Source of the DNA: Leucobacter komagatae
Lineage (GTDB): Bacteria; Actinomycetota; Actinomycetes; Actinomycetales; Microbacteriaceae
Length of the DNA: 64,000 bases
Assembly (NCBI RefSeq): GCF_006716085.1
Contig: NZ_VFON01000001.1
Coordinates: 1,736,001 to 1,800,000, forward strand
Reading direction: 5' to 3'
Part shown: positions 61,503 through 64,000 of the stretch, in pieces
How positions within the stretch are numbered: the first letter of the stretch is position 1
Layout: every line of letters begins with the position of its first letter
Notes under the pieces: generated by a model
What the model saw: only the letters and a program-made list of their open reading frames with translations
Database searches by the model: none
Told to the model about the DNA's origin: nothing
Position numbers and translations under genes: made by a program

Positions 61503-62852
61503 TTAGGCGAACCGCGCGCGGTCTGCCCGGTCGAGGTCCTGCAGATCGATGCCCTTGGTCTCCCGCAGCGAGAGCACCGCGACGAGCGTCACCAGGCACG
61601 CGGCCGCGAGGTACACCGCGATTGGCACGCTCGACCCCGTCCGCTTCAGCAACTCAGCCGCGATGATCGGCGCGATCGAACCCGCCACGATCGACGTCAC
61701 CTGGTAGCCGAGCGAGACCCCCGAGTAGCGCATGCGCGTCGGGAACATCTCGGCCATAATCGCGGGCTGTCCCGCGTACATCATGCCGTGGCACAGGAGG
61801 CCGATGACGATAGCGGTCACGATGATCACGGTGTTCTGCGTGTCAAACATCGGGAAGGCGATGAACCCCCACCCCGCGGAAAGCACGGCCCCGACGCCGT
61901 AGACGACGCGCCGACCGAGAGCATCTGCGAGTCTCCCGATCAGGGGAATCGCGATGAACTGGACGGCGTGCGCGATGAGCAGGAATCCGAGGATCGGCGT
62001 CGTCTCCATCCCGACATGAATCGAAAGGTACGTGATCGAGAATGTCACGACGAGGTAATACATGATGTTCTCGGCGAACCGAAGGCCCATCGCGGTGAAC
62101 ACCTGGCGGGGGTAGTAACGGAACACCTCGACGAGTCCGTTCGTGCGCTTCTCAGCGACGACCTCAATCTTCTGCGATTCGGTGAAGATCGGCGCATCCG
62201 TGACCTTCGTTCGCACGTAGTACCCGACGGCGACGATGACAACCGAGAGCCAGAACCCAATCCGCCAGCCCCAGGACAGGAACTGATCGGGAGTCAGCAC
62301 GCCCGACAGCATCCAGAGCACAATCGTCGCGAGCAGGTTCCCGAGCGGCAGTGCGGCCTGCGGCCAGCTTGCCCAGAACCCGCGATGGTCCTTCGGCGCG
62401 TGCTCGGCGACGAGCAGCACCGCGCCGCCCCACTCCCCACCGACCGCGAAGCCCTGCAGGAAGCGCAGCGTCACAAGCAGTGCCGGTGCCCAGTAGCCGA
62501 TCGTCTGGAACGTTGGCAGGCACCCCATCAGGAATGTGCTGAGCCCCACCAAAATGATCGCGACCTGCAACAGTTTCTTGCGTCCGTATTTGTCACCGAA
62601 GTACCCGAACACGACACCGCCGAGCGGCCGCGCGACGAACCCGACGGCGTAGGTCACGAACGCCGCAATCACGCCATCGAGCGGCTCGTCCGTCTGCGGG
62701 AAGAAGATGAGGTTGAACACGAGCGTCGCGGCTGACGTGTAGAGGAAGAACTCGTACCACTCGACGACCGTCCCCGCCATCGACGCGACGACGACCTTGC
62801 GCAGTGCCCCGAGTTTACCTGTGGGTTCGGTGCGTGAAGAATCCACTGACAT
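61503..62852 (-). CDS. MFS transporter, metabolite:H+ symporter (MHS) family
   Basis: 449 residues, 12 TM segments. MHS hallmarks: VVEWYEFFLYTSAATLVF, RPLGGVVFGYFGDKYGRKKLL and RFLQGFAVGGEWGGAVLLVAEHAP. Such carriers import organic acids or zwitterions (shikimate, proline betaine, ketoglutarate). ATG 62852 follows AAGGAGGTAGCA. With the LysR and mmsB it may have formed a local 3-hydroxyacid utilisation set; the second MHS carrier lies 178 bp upstream. Confidence 0.92.
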   Translation of the reverse strand: MSVDSSRTEPTGKLGALRKVVVASMAGTVVEWYEFFLYTSAATLVFNLIFFPQTDEPLDGVIAAFVTYAVGFVARPLGGVVFGYFGDKYGRKKLLQVAIILVGLSTFLMGCLPTFQTIGYWAPALLVTLRFLQGFAVGGEWGGAVLLVAEHAPKDHRGFWASWPQAALPLGNLLATIVLWMLSGVLTPDQFLSWGWRIGFWLSVVIVAVGYYVRTKVTDAPIFTESQKIEVVAEKRTNGLVEVFRYYPRQVFTAMGLRFAENIMYYLVVTFSITYLSIHVGMETTPILGFLLIAHAVQFIAIPLIGRLADALGRRVVYGVGAVLSAGWGFIAFPMFDTQNTVIIVTAIVIGLLCHGMMYAGQPAIMAEMFPTRMRYSGVSLGYQVTSIVAGSIAPIIAAELLKRTGSSVPIAVYLAAACLVTLVAVLSLRETKGIDLQDLDRADRARFA

Positions 62853-62995
62853 TGCTACCTCCTTGTAGCTCCGACTATTGCTGACGTACATGTCCCGGGA
62901 TTCCCATGCTGCTCGGTCTCCTCAGCCCCCGCAACGGCCCTTCCCGCACCGCTCATGCGCAAATTTGCACACTCGCGGGCGGGGTTCCGTTCCTC

Positions 62996-63022
62996 ACGCT
63001 GCACCCGCATTGGGTGCAGCGT
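62996..63022 (-). terminator. Hairpin after the rightmost MFS gene
   Basis: ACGCTGCACCC (62996-63006) pairs with GGGTGCAGCGT (63012-63022), an 11-bp perfect stem with a 5-nt loop, 7 nt after the gene's stop. No T-tract is seen. Confidence 0.6.
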
Positions 63023-63029
63023 CCACCCA

Positions 63030-64000
63030 CTACACCTTGCTCAGGTCGATCCCGCGAGTTTCCGGCAGCCGTGTCAGCGCAAGGAAGGTGACACCGCACA
63101 GCACGATGACGTAAACACTCGAGAGCCAGCCGACATCCATGCTGTTGAACAGCTGATTGAGGTAGGGAGCGGAGCCGCCAAACACCGCAACGGAGAAACC
63201 GTAAGCGATCCCAATATTGCGCGTGCGGGTGGCTGTGGGAAAGATCTCGGACATGTAGCTCGAGAGCAGCGCGCCTGCGGCGCCAACAATGAGCAACGCA
63301 ATCGTTGACGCGACGAATAGCATCCAAGCCTGGTCAGAGATCAGGCTCATCAACGGGAACTGGGCGAGCGCCATCGCGATCGTGAAGCCGTACAGCACCG
63401 GCTTCCTTCCAACGCGGTCTGACAGCCTTCCCCAGAACGGCAGCGCAATGCACGCGATGATCTGCGCGAGCACGATCGCCCAGTAGGCGGACTGTGTCGC
63501 CATGCCGCGTTCCACAATCGCATAGGTCGAGACATACGAGCTCCAGGTGTAGTGCGCGGCAGTAATCCCCGTCACCATCCCGATCAGTAACAGGACCGAG
63601 ACGAGCTGCCCCCGCGGGCGGCCTGCAATCGCGGCAGCGGTGAGTCGAGTGGCGGGCTCGCCGTCGTCTTGCAACTGCTCCTCGACTGCCTCCTCGACAA
63701 ATACCTCGGACTCGATCATTCCGCGGCGCAGCCACAGCGCGACCAACGCGAGAACCGCGCCGAGGAGGAAAGGAATCCGCCAACCCCATGCTGCGACCGC
63801 ACCCTCGTGGAGCACGTTGGTGATTGCCCCTCCCAGTGAGTACGCAATGATCGTGCCTCCGAAGATTGCGACAAACACCACGCTGCCCCACTGACCCCGC
63901 TTGTGTCGGGGCGCAATCTCCGCAACATACGAGTTAGCGGTCGCGGATTCTCCGCCATGGGCAAACCCCTGCACCATCCGCGCCAGCAGCAGCCCCACCG
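63030..64000 (-). CDS. MFS transporter, MHS family (5' end missing)
   Basis: The last 320 or so residues are visible; the gene enters from the right edge. RMVQGFAHGGESATANSYVAEIAP and GRLSDRVGRKPVLYGF are MHS-type motifs, and seven or eight TM segments are present. The end RLPETRGIDLSKV is like that of the previous transporter (RETKGIDLQDL), so the two are paralogues, though well diverged. Substrate unknown. Confidence 0.9.
   Translation of the reverse strand, partial: VGLLLARMVQGFAHGGESATANSYVAEIAPRHKRGQWGSVVFVAIFGGTIIAYSLGGAITNVLHEGAVAAWGWRIPFLLGAVLALVALWLRRGMIESEVFVEEAVEEQLQDDGEPATRLTAAAIAGRPRGQLVSVLLLIGMVTGITAAHYTWSSYVSTYAIVERGMATQSAYWAIVLAQIIACIALPFWGRLSDRVGRKPVLYGFTIAMALAQFPLMSLISDQAWMLFVASTIALLIVGAAGALLSSYMSEIFPTATRTRNIGIAYGFSVAVFGGSAPYLNQLFNSMDVGWLSSVYVIVLCGVTFLALTRLPETRGIDLSKV

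Overview
The window is a high-GC, densely packed stretch of actinobacterial chromosome. CarD, a SenX3/RegX3/PhoU set, an IdeR/DtxR regulator, a bacterial XPB helicase, a GT39 Pmt mannosyltransferase and at least seventeen genes that look leaderless all point to Actinomycetota. Gene content and style suggest Microbacteriaceae (Leucobacter-like); that family assignment is inference. There is one tRNA gene, one insertion sequence, and no rRNA or CRISPR.

Layout. 1-5.96 kb: an Lsr-like operon (thiolase lsrF cut by the left edge, two permeases, a double ATPase, a lipoprotein receptor) with a divergent GntR/HutC regulator and an operator placed on the operon promoter. 6-14.3 kb: XPB helicase, an MprAB-like two-component system, a G-rich/C-rich repeat spacer, a membrane protein, an acetyltransferase, galU, 5-formyl-THF cyclo-ligase and FmdB. 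14.3-25.2 kb: a 1255-residue helicase-like protein that has lost key ATPase residues, a uracil/xanthine permease, an LPXTG surface protein, an amine-oxidising flavoenzyme, and a Cys-rich HTH regulator next to flavohaemoglobin hmp. 25.2-27.7 kb: a DMT-transporter/CYTH fusion and an 81-bp direct repeat.

27.7-36.2 kb is the most unusual part, probably an ion-transport region. An ArsR-type sensor is divergent from a two-gene ABC transporter whose permease apparently starts at AUC. Small membrane proteins and a five-gene operon with three different CorA-like proteins follow; none of the three keeps the canonical GMN motif. The ABC operon and the CorA operon have almost the same core promoter, built around the palindrome TTGCGCAA. 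The CorA operon also has a predicted leader of about 210 nt.

36.4-42.5 kb: a four-gene catabolic operon with translational overlaps (MFS, M20 amidohydrolase, MmgE/PrpD, asparaginase) and a divergent double-length Lrp regulator. 42.5-53.8 kb: tRNA-Arg(CCU), NlpC/P60 protein, glutamate dehydrogenase, IdeR, SerC, RlmB-CysS, PhoU, a SenX3-like kinase without membrane segments, RegX3, a lipoprotein and CarD. 53.9-58.4 kb: alpha/beta hydrolase, ProS and Pmt, the last two sharing a 28-bp divergent start region. 58.4-60.5 kb: a 3-hydroxyisobutyrate dehydrogenase gene split by an intact IS481-family element with a 6-bp CCTAGC duplication; the target also supplies the transposase stop codon. 60.6-64 kb: a LysR regulator and two MHS-type transporters, the last cut by the right edge.

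Many genes on both strands start 6-8 nt after a TANNNT hexamer with no Shine-Dalgarno sequence, which helped to choose starts. Three intergenic sites share a palindromic core around CTGCAGATC.
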